From Sphingomonas sp. Leaf208 (GTDB lineage: Bacteria; Pseudomonadota; Alphaproteobacteria; Sphingomonadales; Sphingomonadaceae), in contig NZ_LMKH01000023.1 in NCBI RefSeq assembly GCF_001421415.1, positions 186,001 through 250,000 of the forward strand: a stretch of DNA of 64,000 nt. Reading direction: 5' to 3'. The notes beneath the pieces were generated by a model that saw only the letters and a program-made list of their open reading frames with translations, was not told the origin of the DNA and searched no databases. The number at the start of each line of letters is the position of its first letter. The stretch's first letter is position 1. Below are positions 8,572 through 18,116 of the stretch, one piece after another. The translations under genes and the position numbers were made by a program.

Positions 8572-9648
8572 ATGCACGACGCCACTCCGCCTCCGCTAAC
8601 ACCCCCGCCGATTCCGGAAACGGCAACGCTGATGTTTCGCGAGGCTGCGGAATCGTCCGAGGCCGTCGCAAGGATGCTCGCGACCAACGCCGCAGCGTTC
8701 GCGGCGCTCGGTGCGCGTCTTCGTAGCGCCCCGCCCGCGGTCGTCGTGACCTGCGCGCGCGGCTCGTCGGATCACTCGGCGGTGTATGGCAAGTATCTGA
8801 TCTGGACGAAGACCGGCATCCCGGTCGCCGCCGCGGCGCCCTCGGTCGTATCGATCTACGACGCACCGCTCGGCGCGCGGAACACGCTGTGCATCGCGGT
8901 GTCGCAGAGCGGTCGCAGCCCAGACCTGCTCGCCGCAGTCGCCGCGCAGAAGGCTGCCGGCGCGCATGTCGTCGCGTTCGTCAACGACGAGACTTCGCCA
9001 CTCGCAGAGACCGCCGACACGCTTATCCCGCTGTGCGCCGGACCGGAAAAGTCGGTCGCGGCGACCAAATCCTACATCTGCTCGCTTGCCGCCTTCGCCG
9101 CTTTGACCGCGGAATGGGCGGACGACGACGCATTGCGTAGCGCGGTCGCAGCCCTCCCCGCCGACCTCGCACGCGCCTGGGCGCTCGACTGGTCGGCGGC
9201 CGTCGCACCACTGCGCACCGCGACCAATTTGTTCGTGATCGCGCGCGGCATGGGCTTCGGCATCGCCAACGAGGCGGCGCTGAAGATGAAGGAAACCTGC
9301 GCGCTGCATGCCGAATCGTTCAGCTCGGCCGAGGTTCGCCACGGCCCGATGCAGCTGGTCGAGGACGGCTTCCCGTTGCTCGCGCTCGCGACCTCCGACG
9401 CGGCCGGCGACGGCGTGCGCGATGCGGCGCGCGAGTTCGCCGAGCGTGGCGCAGGCGTGTTACTCGCCGATGCCGGGCTCGATGGCAGCAGCGACGACGG
9501 CGTCCTGCCCGCGTTGAAAGCGCATCCGGCGATCGAGCCGATCCTGATGATCCAGAGCTTCTATCGCATGGTCAACGCCCTCTCGCTTGCTCGCGGGTTC
9601 AACCCCGACGCCCCGTCGCATCTCAGCAAGGTGACGCGCACGTTATGA
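8572..9648 (+). CDS. SIS-domain glucosamine-6-phosphate deaminase, NagB-II type
   Basis: A 358-residue protein with two SIS sugar-isomerase domains and no glutaminase domain, like the isomerase half of GlmS. Motifs: MFREAAESSEAVARML at the N-terminus, CARGSSDHSA (61-70), SQSGRSPDLL, GPEKSVAATKSY and the catalytic-region AESFSSAEVRHGPMQL. In organisms lacking classical NagB, proteins of this type (NagB-II, AgaS-like) convert glucosamine-6-phosphate to fructose-6-phosphate and ammonia. The position directly before nagA, with an ATGA overlap, strongly supports that role. It is cytoplasmic and starts the nagB-II - nagA - PTS operon. Confidence 0.9.
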   Translation: MHDATPPPLTPPPIPETATLMFREAAESSEAVARMLATNAAAFAALGARLRSAPPAVVVTCARGSSDHSAVYGKYLIWTKTGIPVAAAAPSVVSIYDAPLGARNTLCIAVSQSGRSPDLLAAVAAQKAAGAHVVAFVNDETSPLAETADTLIPLCAGPEKSVAATKSYICSLAAFAALTAEWADDDALRSAVAALPADLARAWALDWSAAVAPLRTATNLFVIARGMGFGIANEAALKMKETCALHAESFSSAEVRHGPMQLVEDGFPLLALATSDAAGDGVRDAAREFAERGAGVLLADAGLDGSSDDGVLPALKAHPAIEPILMIQSFYRMVNALSLARGFNPDAPSHLSKVTRTL

Positions 9649-10787
9649 CGATCTTCCGGTTTTCGAATGGCCATGTGGTCACCCCAGCGGGCGTCCGGAA
9701 CGACGCGACGATCGTCGTCGAGGACGGGCGGATCGCCCGGATCGACGACGCAACCACCGATCAGGCCGTGGATCACGCGATCGATCTCGATGGCGGCTGG
9801 CTGATGCCGGGCTTCGTCGATACGCAGGTCAACGGCGGCGGCGGCGTGCTCTTCAACGATACGCCCACGGTCGAGGGTATCGCCGCGATCGGCGCGGCGC
9901 ATCGCCCGTTTGGCACCACCGCGTTCCTGCCGACGCTGATCAGCGACACGCCCGACGTGATCGCGCTCGCGCTCGACGCGGTCGACGCGGCGATCCTCGC
10001 GGGTGTCCCCGGCGTGCTCGGCATCCATATCGAGGGGCCCGTGATCAGCCCGGCACGCAAGGGCATTCACGACCCGACGCGCTTCCAGGATCTCGACGAC
10101 GACCTGCTCGCGCTGCTGACCCGCCCCCGCCTCGGCCGGGTCATGGTGACGCTCGCCCCCGAGCGCGTGACCGCGGCGCAGATCGAAACGCTGACCGCGG
10201 CAGGCGTGCTCATCAGCATCGGCCATAGCGACGCGGATCACGCCACCGCGACCGCCGGGATGGCCGCCGGGATCACCGGCGTCACGCATCTGTTCAACGC
10301 AATGTCGCCGCTGGTCCACCGCGCCCCGGGCGTGGTCGGCGCGGTGCTCGACGACCAGGCGGTGTATTGCGGGATCATCGTCGACGGCTTCCATGTCGAC
10401 GACGCCGTGCTGCGGATCGCGTTGCGCGCACGGCCGCACGACCGGTTCATGCTGGTATCCGACGCGATGCCCTGCGTCGGCGCGGCCGAGAAGTCGTTCG
10501 TGCTGCAGGGCCGCGAAATCCATGTCGAGAATGGCCGCTGCGTCGGTGCCGACGGCACGCTGGCGGGCTCCGATCTCGACATGGCGGGCGCGGTCCGCAA
10601 CACTGTAGACCGGCTCGGCGTCGCGCCCGAGATCGCAGCGGCGATGGCGGCGACCTATCCGGCGGCGTTCCTGCGGCTGTCGCAGGAGCGCGGCACGTTG
10701 CAGGTCGGCCGCACCGCCGATTGGGTCATGCTCACCCACGACCTGCATCCGGTCGGCACGTGGATCGGCGGGGCGAGCGCGGCCTGA
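9645..10787 (+). CDS. nagA: N-acetylglucosamine-6-phosphate deacetylase
   Basis: A 380-residue amidohydrolase that removes acetate from GlcNAc-6-phosphate, feeding the preceding NagB-II. Motifs: LMPGFVDTQVNGGGGVLFND (53-72), the metal-ligand loop GIHIEGPVISPARKGIHD, ISIGHSDADHATA, THLFNAMSPLVHR, IVDGFHVDD and the catalytic Asp region MLVSDAMPCVG. Length is normal. The ATG overlaps the previous stop (ATGA), showing translational coupling. There is no signal peptide. Substrate would come from the PTS encoded immediately downstream. Confidence 0.96.
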   Translation: MTIFRFSNGHVVTPAGVRNDATIVVEDGRIARIDDATTDQAVDHAIDLDGGWLMPGFVDTQVNGGGGVLFNDTPTVEGIAAIGAAHRPFGTTAFLPTLISDTPDVIALALDAVDAAILAGVPGVLGIHIEGPVISPARKGIHDPTRFQDLDDDLLALLTRPRLGRVMVTLAPERVTAAQIETLTAAGVLISIGHSDADHATATAGMAAGITGVTHLFNAMSPLVHRAPGVVGAVLDDQAVYCGIIVDGFHVDDAVLRIALRARPHDRFMLVSDAMPCVGAAEKSFVLQGREIHVENGRCVGADGTLAGSDLDMAGAVRNTVDRLGVAPEIAAAMAATYPAAFLRLSQERGTLQVGRTADWVMLTHDLHPVGTWIGGASAA

Positions 10788-10839
10788 CCGCCTCTACCCT
10801 GCTTTTGCGCCCCTCCCCTTTGGTATCGAGAACGCACCC

Positions 10840-13335
10840 ATGGCCTCCATCCTCCTGACCGCGCCGATGCAGGGCTGGGCAACGCCGATCGACGAGGTGC
10901 CCGACGCGGTGTTCTCGGAGCGGATGCTGGGGGACGGCGTCGCGATCGATCCGACCGGCGACTGCCTCTACGCTCCCTGCGCCGGCACCGTGCTGACGCT
11001 GTTGCCGAGCGGCCACGCGATCACGCTCGCCACGCCCGAGGGTGCGGAGATCCTGATCCATATCGGGCTCGACACAGTCGCACTCGGTGGACGCGGGTTC
11101 AGCCCGTGCGTCGCGGTCGGCGATACGGTCCAGCGCGGTGCACCGCTGATCCGCTTCGACCTGGACCTGCTCGTGCGCGAGGCTCGCGCGGTCGTCACGC
11201 CGATCGTCGTCGTGAACCCCGACCGGTTCAGGATCGTCCACGCCGTCTCCAGCGAACTGGTAGCGGTCGGCGACCCGCTGATGACCCTGGAATCCAGTGA
11301 TGCGGTCGCACGCCGCGAGACGAACCAGGACGGCACCACGCACGCACGGACGGTCGTAGTCCCTCTCCCGCACGGCATCCACGCCCGCCCGGCCGCGCGC
11401 CTTGCCGCTACCGGCAAGCGCTTCGACGCCGACGTGACGCTCGCATCCGGCGACAAGACCGCCAACGTCCGCAGCCCGATCGCCCTGCTCGCCCTGGCAA
11501 TCCGCCACAACGAGACGATCATCGTGACTGCGGCAGGTGGAGACGCCGCGGCCGCGCTTGCCGCGATCTGCGACCTGATCGAGAGCGGCATGGACGAGCC
11601 CGCCGAAGCCCCCGTCCGCGCGCCCGCCGTCGCCCCCTCGCCAGCCCGCCCCGCAGTCGACGGCGCGCTGACCGGCGTCACCGCGGCACCCGGCGTGGCA
11701 ATCGGCCGCGCTCGCTGGTTCCGTCCCGCCGACATCGTCGTCCCCGAACAGGGCGAAGGCATCGCCGTCGAGGAGGCACGCTTCGATGCGGCCGTCACCA
11801 CGCTCTCGACCCGGTTCGCCGAGCGCGCCCGCACCGCAACCGGTCCCGAACGCGCGATCGTCGAGGCGCATGCGGCGATGCTCGACGATCCCCTGCTCCA
11901 CGAGACGACGCGCGGCGGCATCGCCCGCGGCGAGAGCGCGGGTCATGCCTGGCGCAGCGCAATCCGTCCGCAGGCCGACGCGTTGCGCAACAGCACCGAC
12001 CCGCGGCTCGCCGAGCGCGCCGACGACATGCTCGATCTCGAACGCCAGTTGCTCGCGCTGATCGCCGGCGTCGAGACCACGCCGCTGTCGTTCCCGCCCG
12101 AGACAATTTTGCTCGCGGACGACCTGCTGCCGTCGCACGTCCTGTCGCTCGACCGCGCGAACATCGTCGGCTTCTGCGTTGAGCGCGGCGGTCCGACCTC
12201 GCACGTCGCGATCCTCGCCGCGACGATGGGCCTCCCCGCGCTGGTCGCGATCGGGGCGCCGTTGAACTCTGTAACCGACGACACGCCCGTGATCCTGGAC
12301 GCCGGCGAAGGCCTGTTGCGGATCGATCCGGACGCCGACACGCTCGTCGCCACGCAGGTCCGGATCGTCCAGGCACAGGTCCGCCGCACCGAAGCCCTCG
12401 CGCGGGCCGGCGAACCCTGCCGCATGGCCGACGGCACCCGGATCGAGGCGTTCGCCAATCTCGGCGCGCTCGGCGACGCGCGTATCGCGGTCGAGAACGG
12501 CGCGGAAGGCTCGGGCCTGTTGCGCACCGAATTCCTGTTCCTCGAACGCGATGCCGCGCCGACGGTCGCCGAACAGACCGCCGATTACCAGGCGATCGCC
12601 GACGCGCTCGACGGCCGCCCGCTGATCGTCCGGCTGCTCGACATCGGCGGCGACAAGCCCGCGCCGTATCTGCCGATGGCACCGGAAGAGAATCCCGCAC
12701 TCGGCCTGCGCGGCATCCGCGTCGGCCTCGCGCACCCGCAGATCCTGGAGGATCAGGTCCGTGCGATCCTGTCGGTAAAACCCGCCGGGCAATGCCGGAT
12801 CATGGTGCCGATGATCGCGAGCCTCGACGAACTGCGCGCCGTTCGCGCGGTGGTCGACCGCGTCGCCGCAGATATCGGCATCGGCGACCGCATGCCCGTC
12901 GGCGTGATGATCGAGACTCCCGCCGCCGCCGTTACCGCGGACCTGATTGCCGCAGAGGCCGATTTCCTGTCGGTCGGCACCAACGACCTCACGCAATACA
13001 CGCTGGCGATGGACCGCGGTAACGCCGCCGTCGCGAGCGGAATCGACGGATTGCACCCCGCCGTCCTCCGGCTGATCGCGCAGACCTGCAAGGGCGGCGC
13101 GGTGCATGGCCGCTGGACCGGCGTGTGCGGCGGGCTCGCCTCCGACCCGCTCGCCGTCCCGATCCTGATCGGGCTCGGCGTCACCGAACTTTCGTCCGCG
13201 CCGGCCTTGGTGCCCGAGATCAAGGCGCTGGTCGCGACGCTGACGATGGAGGCGTGCCGCGCGCATGCCGCCGCCGCGCTGCAATGCGGATCCGCCGCCG
13301 ACGTCCGCTCGCTCGCCCGGGAGTTCACCGCATGA
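10840..13335 (+). CDS. PTS fusion protein EIIA(Glc-type)-HPr-EI
   Basis: An 831-residue multidomain phosphoryl carrier. Residues 1-~150 form an EIIA of the glucose type (YAPCAGTV; active-site His74 in ILIHIGLDTV; supporting His59). Residues ~168-250 form HPr with GIHARPA (His181). Residues ~273-831 form Enzyme I, with the phospho-His at GGPTSHVAIL (His455), the PEP-binding NDLTQYTLAMDRGN region and the catalytic Cys in WTGVCGGLASD. One polypeptide can therefore carry phosphate from PEP to the EIIB domain of the next gene. Such fusions are known from GlcNAc/fructose systems. The stop overlaps the EIIBC start (ATGA). The 52-base gap after nagA suggests one operon. Confidence 0.95.
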   Translation: MASILLTAPMQGWATPIDEVPDAVFSERMLGDGVAIDPTGDCLYAPCAGTVLTLLPSGHAITLATPEGAEILIHIGLDTVALGGRGFSPCVAVGDTVQRGAPLIRFDLDLLVREARAVVTPIVVVNPDRFRIVHAVSSELVAVGDPLMTLESSDAVARRETNQDGTTHARTVVVPLPHGIHARPAARLAATGKRFDADVTLASGDKTANVRSPIALLALAIRHNETIIVTAAGGDAAAALAAICDLIESGMDEPAEAPVRAPAVAPSPARPAVDGALTGVTAAPGVAIGRARWFRPADIVVPEQGEGIAVEEARFDAAVTTLSTRFAERARTATGPERAIVEAHAAMLDDPLLHETTRGGIARGESAGHAWRSAIRPQADALRNSTDPRLAERADDMLDLERQLLALIAGVETTPLSFPPETILLADDLLPSHVLSLDRANIVGFCVERGGPTSHVAILAATMGLPALVAIGAPLNSVTDDTPVILDAGEGLLRIDPDADTLVATQVRIVQAQVRRTEALARAGEPCRMADGTRIEAFANLGALGDARIAVENGAEGSGLLRTEFLFLERDAAPTVAEQTADYQAIADALDGRPLIVRLLDIGGDKPAPYLPMAPEENPALGLRGIRVGLAHPQILEDQVRAILSVKPAGQCRIMVPMIASLDELRAVRAVVDRVAADIGIGDRMPVGVMIETPAAAVTADLIAAEADFLSVGTNDLTQYTLAMDRGNAAVASGIDGLHPAVLRLIAQTCKGGAVHGRWTGVCGGLASDPLAVPILIGLGVTELSSAPALVPEIKALVATLTMEACRAHAAAALQCGSAADVRSLAREFTA

Positions 13336-15035
13336 AATCGATCCTCGAAGCCCTCCAGCCGCTTGGCCGCGCGCTGATGCTGCCGATCGCGGTGCTGCCG
13401 ATCGCCGGCCTGCTGCTTCGCCTCGGCCAGCCGGACCTGCTCGACATCGCCTTCATCAGCGCGGCAGGCGACGCGATCTTCTCGCATCTTGGGCTGCTCT
13501 TTGCGATCGGCGTCGCCACCGGGTTCGCGCGCGACGGCAACGGTGCCGCGTGTCTCGCCGGCGTCGTCTGCTTCCTGGTCGCGACGGAGGCGGGCAAAGT
13601 CCTGATCACCGTCGCGCCCGAAGTATCCGCAGGGCTCACCGGCGTCTCCGCCGACCTCGCGATCGCGGCGTGGAAGGCCAAGGCGATGGCGCGGCTCGAC
13701 GTGCCGATCGGCATCCTGTCGGGGCTCGCGGGCGGGACGCTCTACAATCGCTATTCGACGATCAAGCTGCCCGAATATCTCGCTTTCTTCGGTGGGCGCC
13801 GGTTCGTGCCGATCGTCAGCGGCGTGGCTGGCCTCGTGCTCGCGGCGGTGTTCGGCTTCGGCTTCTCGCTGCTGAGCCAGGGCGTCGACCAGTTGAGCGT
13901 CGCGATCACCGGCAGCGGTGCGGTCGGCGTGTTCGTGTTCGGGCTGCTCAACCGCCTGCTGCTCGTCACCGGGCTGCATCATCTGCTCAACAACATCGTC
14001 TGGTTCGTCGCCGGCGATTACCACGGCACCTCGGGCGACCTGCGCCGGTTCTTCGCGGGCGATCCGTCGGCCGGAATCTTCATGGCCGGCTTCTTCCCGG
14101 TGATGATGTTCGGCCTGCCCGCCGCGTGCCTCGCCATGTACCATTCCGCGAAGCCCGAGCGCCGGAAAGCGGTTGGCGGCATGCTGCTCAGCCTCGCGCT
14201 CACCTCCGCGCTGACCGGCGTCACCGAGCCGATCGAGTTCAGCTTCATGTTCCTCGCGCCCGTGCTCTACGCGGTGCACGCGGTGCTGACCGGCCTGTCG
14301 ATGGCGTTGATGGACCTGCTCGGCGTCAAGATGGGCTTCGGTTTCTCGGCGGGGCTGCTCGATTACGTGCTGAACTTCGGCAAGGCGACGCGACCGCTCG
14401 TCCTGCTGCCGGTCGGCGCGGTGTATTTCGTGCTGTATTACGGGCTGTTCCGCTTCTTCATCCGCAAGTTCAACCTCGCGACGCCGGGGCGTGAAGCCGA
14501 GACCGTCGCCGCGGTGGCACCCCCCACGGCAGGCGGGCGCGGTGCGGCGTTCGCGCAGGCGCTCGGCGGCGGGGCGAATTTGACGACGGTAAGCGCCTGC
14601 ACGACGCGGTTGCGGTTGATCGTCGTGGACCAGTCCGCGGTCGACGATGCCGCGCTGAAGGCTCTCGGCGCACGCGGTATCCTGCGCCCATCGAACTCCG
14701 CGCTTCAGGTGGTGCTCGGGCCGATCGCCGATGTCGTCTCGATGGAAATCCGCGATGCGTTGGCGCTGGGTGGTGATGTGGCGATCAAGCCTGCCGCGGC
14801 TGTCGCGGAGGATATGATCAGCCTGTCGTCCGCAACCGAGAGCGCGCTCGGCGGAGCGGCGAATGTCCGCAATGCCAGCCGCCACATCGGTCGTTTGCGC
14901 GTCGAGCTGAATGACGCCGGGCTAGCGGATGATGCAGGGCTAGCGAAACTCGGCGTTCGCGCGATCGCGCGGCCGGCACCCGATCAGGTGCATCTGCTCG
15001 CGACTGACGCCGTTCTGACGACGCTGGCCCGCTAG
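13332..15035 (+). CDS. nagE: PTS N-acetylglucosamine-type EIIBC permease with a second, degenerate EIIB
   Basis: A 567-residue inner-membrane permease. Residues 1-~380 form the EIIC domain, with many membrane helices and the conserved GLHHLLNNIVWF (214-225) and TGVTEPIEFSF segments, typical of the glucose/GlcNAc family. Residues ~405-480 form EIIB with phospho-Cys423 (SACTTRLRL). Residues ~505-567 repeat the EIIB pattern (NVRNASRHIGRLRVELND), but the Cys position is His518. Transport phosphorylates GlcNAc to GlcNAc-6-P for NagA. The start overlaps the stop of the EIIA-HPr-EI gene, and an in-frame extension upstream is rejected. GlcNAc specificity is inferred from the neighbours. Confidence 0.93.
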   Translation: MKSILEALQPLGRALMLPIAVLPIAGLLLRLGQPDLLDIAFISAAGDAIFSHLGLLFAIGVATGFARDGNGAACLAGVVCFLVATEAGKVLITVAPEVSAGLTGVSADLAIAAWKAKAMARLDVPIGILSGLAGGTLYNRYSTIKLPEYLAFFGGRRFVPIVSGVAGLVLAAVFGFGFSLLSQGVDQLSVAITGSGAVGVFVFGLLNRLLLVTGLHHLLNNIVWFVAGDYHGTSGDLRRFFAGDPSAGIFMAGFFPVMMFGLPAACLAMYHSAKPERRKAVGGMLLSLALTSALTGVTEPIEFSFMFLAPVLYAVHAVLTGLSMALMDLLGVKMGFGFSAGLLDYVLNFGKATRPLVLLPVGAVYFVLYYGLFRFFIRKFNLATPGREAETVAAVAPPTAGGRGAAFAQALGGGANLTTVSACTTRLRLIVVDQSAVDDAALKALGARGILRPSNSALQVVLGPIADVVSMEIRDALALGGDVAIKPAAAVAEDMISLSSATESALGGAANVRNASRHIGRLRVELNDAGLADDAGLAKLGVRAIARPAPDQVHLLATDAVLTTLAR

Positions 15036-15046
15036 ACTCTGATACT

Positions 15047-15173
15047 GATCCTCCCCCGCCAGGGGAAGGTGGCTGGCACTTGCCAGACGGAAGGGGGGGG
15101 TAACCGAAACGCCTGTTCCGTATCCTCCCCCTCCGTCACCTTCGGCGACACCTCCCCCTGGCGGGGGAGGATT
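15047..15173. repeat. ~126-bp palindromic intergenic repeat (CCTCCCCC / CTCCGTC family)
   Basis: Composite of GATCCTCCCCCGCCAGGGG at the left, a middle CCTCCCCCTCCGTCACC segment and the closing CCTCCCCCTGGCGGGGGAGG. A second copy of nearly the same size lies at 40460-40585. It sits between the convergent nagE and beta-galactosidase genes, where it could also act as a transcription barrier. Confidence 0.7.
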
Positions 15174-15181
15174 GAGCAGCG

Positions 15182-18094
15182 TCAGCGCGCTGGCGGTTCC
15201 AGCGACACACGGCCAACGACACCCGAGACCCCCTCCGCGGCCGCTTCCACCACCAGCACGATCTGGCGCACGCCGCCGCCCGCGGGCAACGCTGCTTCCA
15301 GCGGCCCCGCCTCGACGCCGGTCTTCGACGCAAGCTGCCGGCCATCCACCCACAGCTCGGCCTTCCCCGCGATCGACGCGAAACGGATCATACCGCCCTC
15401 CGCACCGATACGTCGCCACGGCGTCACGCTAGCCCGATAAAGCCGCCAACGCCCCTCCGCCGCAGCTTGCACCGGCGTGCCACTCCGCACGAACGCCCAA
15501 CTGTTATTATCGCCATCGATCGGCGCCAGCGCAGGATCGGGCCGCGCTGCGAACGCCGGCGAACGACGCCACTCCCGGATCGCCTGCCCGCCATAGGTCG
15601 CGGCCATCTGCGCCCGCGGTGCGATCGCCGCCCGGTCGATCACCAGCCGCGCCGGCTTCAATCCCGGCGCAGTCGCGGTCATCACGATCCGCCCCCGGCC
15701 CGTCCCCGCCTGCACGATCACCTGCGCCAGCCCGTTGAACAACGACCGCGCATTGCCCTTCTCCGGTTCGTGGCTGTTCGGGTCGCCATTACCGACACCG
15801 ATGATCGCCGCGCCCTCGACCGAGAACTGCGTCGGCAGGTTCGCGGTCGGCACGTGACGCCCGGCGGCATCGATCGCGTCGATCGTCACCGGTTGCGTGT
15901 CCTCGTCGTCACCCGCCATCACCGTCCGCGCCCGGGTCAAGCGCAGCGCAACCGGCTTGCCGACGGTCTCGTGCGCGGCCGTCGCGACGACCTTGCCGCC
16001 GCGCATCGCGATCACCTCGATCCGCCCGGGCGTGTAGGGCACGCTGAACTCGTTGCCCATGATCCGGTCGACCGCCTGCTCGCCGACCTTCCGCCCATTG
16101 AGCCGCAACTCGACGCGCTCGGCATTGCTCATCACCAGCACGACGACCGGCTGCCCCTCGCGTCCCGGCCAAGTCCAGTGCGGCGTCAGGCTGACGACTG
16201 GCACGTCATCCACCCAGTGAGCACGATGAATATCGAACGCAGTCTTCGGGAACCCGCACAGATCGAGAATACCAAAGAAACTGGAGATCGTCGGCCATTC
16301 ATGCGGCGTCGGTTCGCCGTGATAATCGAACCCAGTCCACACGAACCCACCCGCGACGAACGGGCGATCGGCGATCTTCTTCCACGTCGCGCGGTGCGTA
16401 TCGCCCCAGCTCGCCGCCTCGACGTCGTAGGACGACTGGACATGCGCGGCCGGATCGCTCGCGAACGCGCCGCGCGTTTCATAGGCGCTGGTATCCTCCG
16501 AACTCGTCATCGGCTTGGTCGGGTTGAGCTGGTGAAACCGGTCGTAGTCGCCTTGATAATAGTTGAAGCCGACGACGTCGAAAATGCTCGACACGTTGAT
16601 CGGATCGAAGAACGCGCCGTTCATCGCGCCCGTCACCGGGCGGCTGTCGTCGAGCGCATGCGCCGCGTGCGCCATCCGCCGCAGCATCTCGACGCCCGCC
16701 TCGGTGCCCTGCATCGGCTCCTCGTTGAACACCGACCACAGGATCACGCTCGGGTGGTTGCGATCGCGGCGGACCATCCATTCGAGCTGCGCCATGTAAT
16801 CGGGCGCGGGATTGAACTGGCGGTTTTCGTCCATCACGACGAAGCCCATCGCGTCGCACAGGTCGAGCAGTTCGGCGGCCGGCGCGTTGTGCGAACAGCG
16901 GATCGCGTTGCAGCCCATCGCCTTCAGCCGCTCCAGCCGCCAGCGCAACAGCGCATCGGGAATCGCGGTACCGACCCCGGCATGATCCTGATGCAGGCAT
17001 ACGCCCTTCAGCTTCACCGACTTGTCGTTGAGCAGGAAGCCGCGGTCCGCATCGAACCGGATCGTGCGGAAGCCGACCGGGATACGCCGCTCGTCGACGA
17101 TCGCCCCGTCGCGCAGGACATGCGTTACGACGGTATAGAGCGTGGGCGCCTCGATCGACCACGTGCGCGGTGCAGGCACGGCCAGCGTCATCGTCGCGGT
17201 CGCGTGCTCCAGAGGCAGGACCGTCGCGGTCGCCTGCGCCCCCGCCACGCGCTTGCCCTCGGGATCGAGCAGCGCGACGTCCACCGTCACGCCAACCGCC
17301 GCGCGATCGATACTGCCGAGCTTCACTTCGACCGGCACGCTCCAGGCACCACCCGCGGTGCGCCTCGGATCGCAGTGCACGCCGTCCGTCACGATCGCCA
17401 CCGGCGCACGGCGGATCAGCCACGCATGGCGATAGATCCCCGCGCCCTCATACCACCAGCCCTCCATCGCCTGCGCATCGACGCGCACCGCGATCACGTT
17501 CAGGTCGTCGCCGAACCGCGCGAACGGCGTCAGGTCGATCTCGACGCTGTTATACGCCGACCAGTTGTGCGCGACGACGCTGCCGTTGACCCAGACCGTC
17601 GCGTTGGTCGCGATCCCGTCGAACTGCAGCCCGATCGTCTTGCCGCGGTCCGCCGGATCGAGCCGCAGCGTCCGCCGGTACCAGCCGATACCGCGTGCAC
17701 GGAAGCCTTGCGAGATGCTTGCGGTCTTCACGAACGGCTGCGCGGAGGCCCAGTCATGCGGCAAGCGGACCGACTGCCAGTCGGAGTCGTCATACGCCAT
17801 CGCCGCGGCGCCGAGTGCGTTGCCGGCCTTCACGCTCAGATACGTCGCGTTGTGGCCTTCGGGCGGTGGCGCGATCACGTCGCCCTCGTGGAACAGCCAG
17901 CCGCGCTCGATCAGCGTCCGCGACGGATCCTGCACCAGTGCGCGCGACGGCAAGGTCCGCGACGGCTGCGGCATGGGCAGCGCGCCGGCACTGCCCTGCG
18001 CCTTGACGCTAGCCGCGAACCCGGTCTCGATCGGCCCTACGACCAGAGAAGCACCGGCGCCCGCCGTGCCAACAAGAAGCTCACGTCGGTTCAT
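15182..18094 (-). CDS. Glycoside hydrolase family 2 beta-galactosidase, Tat-exported
   Basis: A 970-residue GH2 enzyme. A twin-arginine signal MNRRELLVGTAGAG opens the protein. A jelly-roll sugar-binding domain (~60-230) and an immunoglobulin-like domain (~240-345) follow. The TIM barrel (~350-650) has acid/base Glu458 in ILWSVFNEEP and the likely nucleophile Glu533 in MTSSED. C-terminal Ig-like modules follow (GKPVALRLTRARTVMAGDDE region and beyond), similar to DUF4982 and GH2 C5 domains. Galactosidase is the best reading of the family architecture, but a related specificity is possible. It lies downstream of the gntR gene on the same strand (22-base gap), so both are probably in one transcript. 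Likely role: removal of outer galactose from complex N-glycans. Confidence 0.88.
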   Translation of the reverse strand: MNRRELLVGTAGAGASLVVGPIETGFAASVKAQGSAGALPMPQPSRTLPSRALVQDPSRTLIERGWLFHEGDVIAPPPEGHNATYLSVKAGNALGAAAMAYDDSDWQSVRLPHDWASAQPFVKTASISQGFRARGIGWYRRTLRLDPADRGKTIGLQFDGIATNATVWVNGSVVAHNWSAYNSVEIDLTPFARFGDDLNVIAVRVDAQAMEGWWYEGAGIYRHAWLIRRAPVAIVTDGVHCDPRRTAGGAWSVPVEVKLGSIDRAAVGVTVDVALLDPEGKRVAGAQATATVLPLEHATATMTLAVPAPRTWSIEAPTLYTVVTHVLRDGAIVDERRIPVGFRTIRFDADRGFLLNDKSVKLKGVCLHQDHAGVGTAIPDALLRWRLERLKAMGCNAIRCSHNAPAAELLDLCDAMGFVVMDENRQFNPAPDYMAQLEWMVRRDRNHPSVILWSVFNEEPMQGTEAGVEMLRRMAHAAHALDDSRPVTGAMNGAFFDPINVSSIFDVVGFNYYQGDYDRFHQLNPTKPMTSSEDTSAYETRGAFASDPAAHVQSSYDVEAASWGDTHRATWKKIADRPFVAGGFVWTGFDYHGEPTPHEWPTISSFFGILDLCGFPKTAFDIHRAHWVDDVPVVSLTPHWTWPGREGQPVVVLVMSNAERVELRLNGRKVGEQAVDRIMGNEFSVPYTPGRIEVIAMRGGKVVATAAHETVGKPVALRLTRARTVMAGDDEDTQPVTIDAIDAAGRHVPTANLPTQFSVEGAAIIGVGNGDPNSHEPEKGNARSLFNGLAQVIVQAGTGRGRIVMTATAPGLKPARLVIDRAAIAPRAQMAATYGGQAIREWRRSPAFAARPDPALAPIDGDNNSWAFVRSGTPVQAAAEGRWRLYRASVTPWRRIGAEGGMIRFASIAGKAELWVDGRQLASKTGVEAGPLEAALPAGGGVRQIVLVVEAAAEGVSGVVGRVSLEPPAR

Positions 18095-18116
18095 CGGGCA
18101 CTCTCGGTATTAAAGG

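Noticed and set aside
10732..13284. 850-codon frame opposite the PTS fusion gene
   Set aside because: Antisense of a multidomain protein whose active-site motifs are all intact; the product is low-complexity Arg/Asp/Gly.
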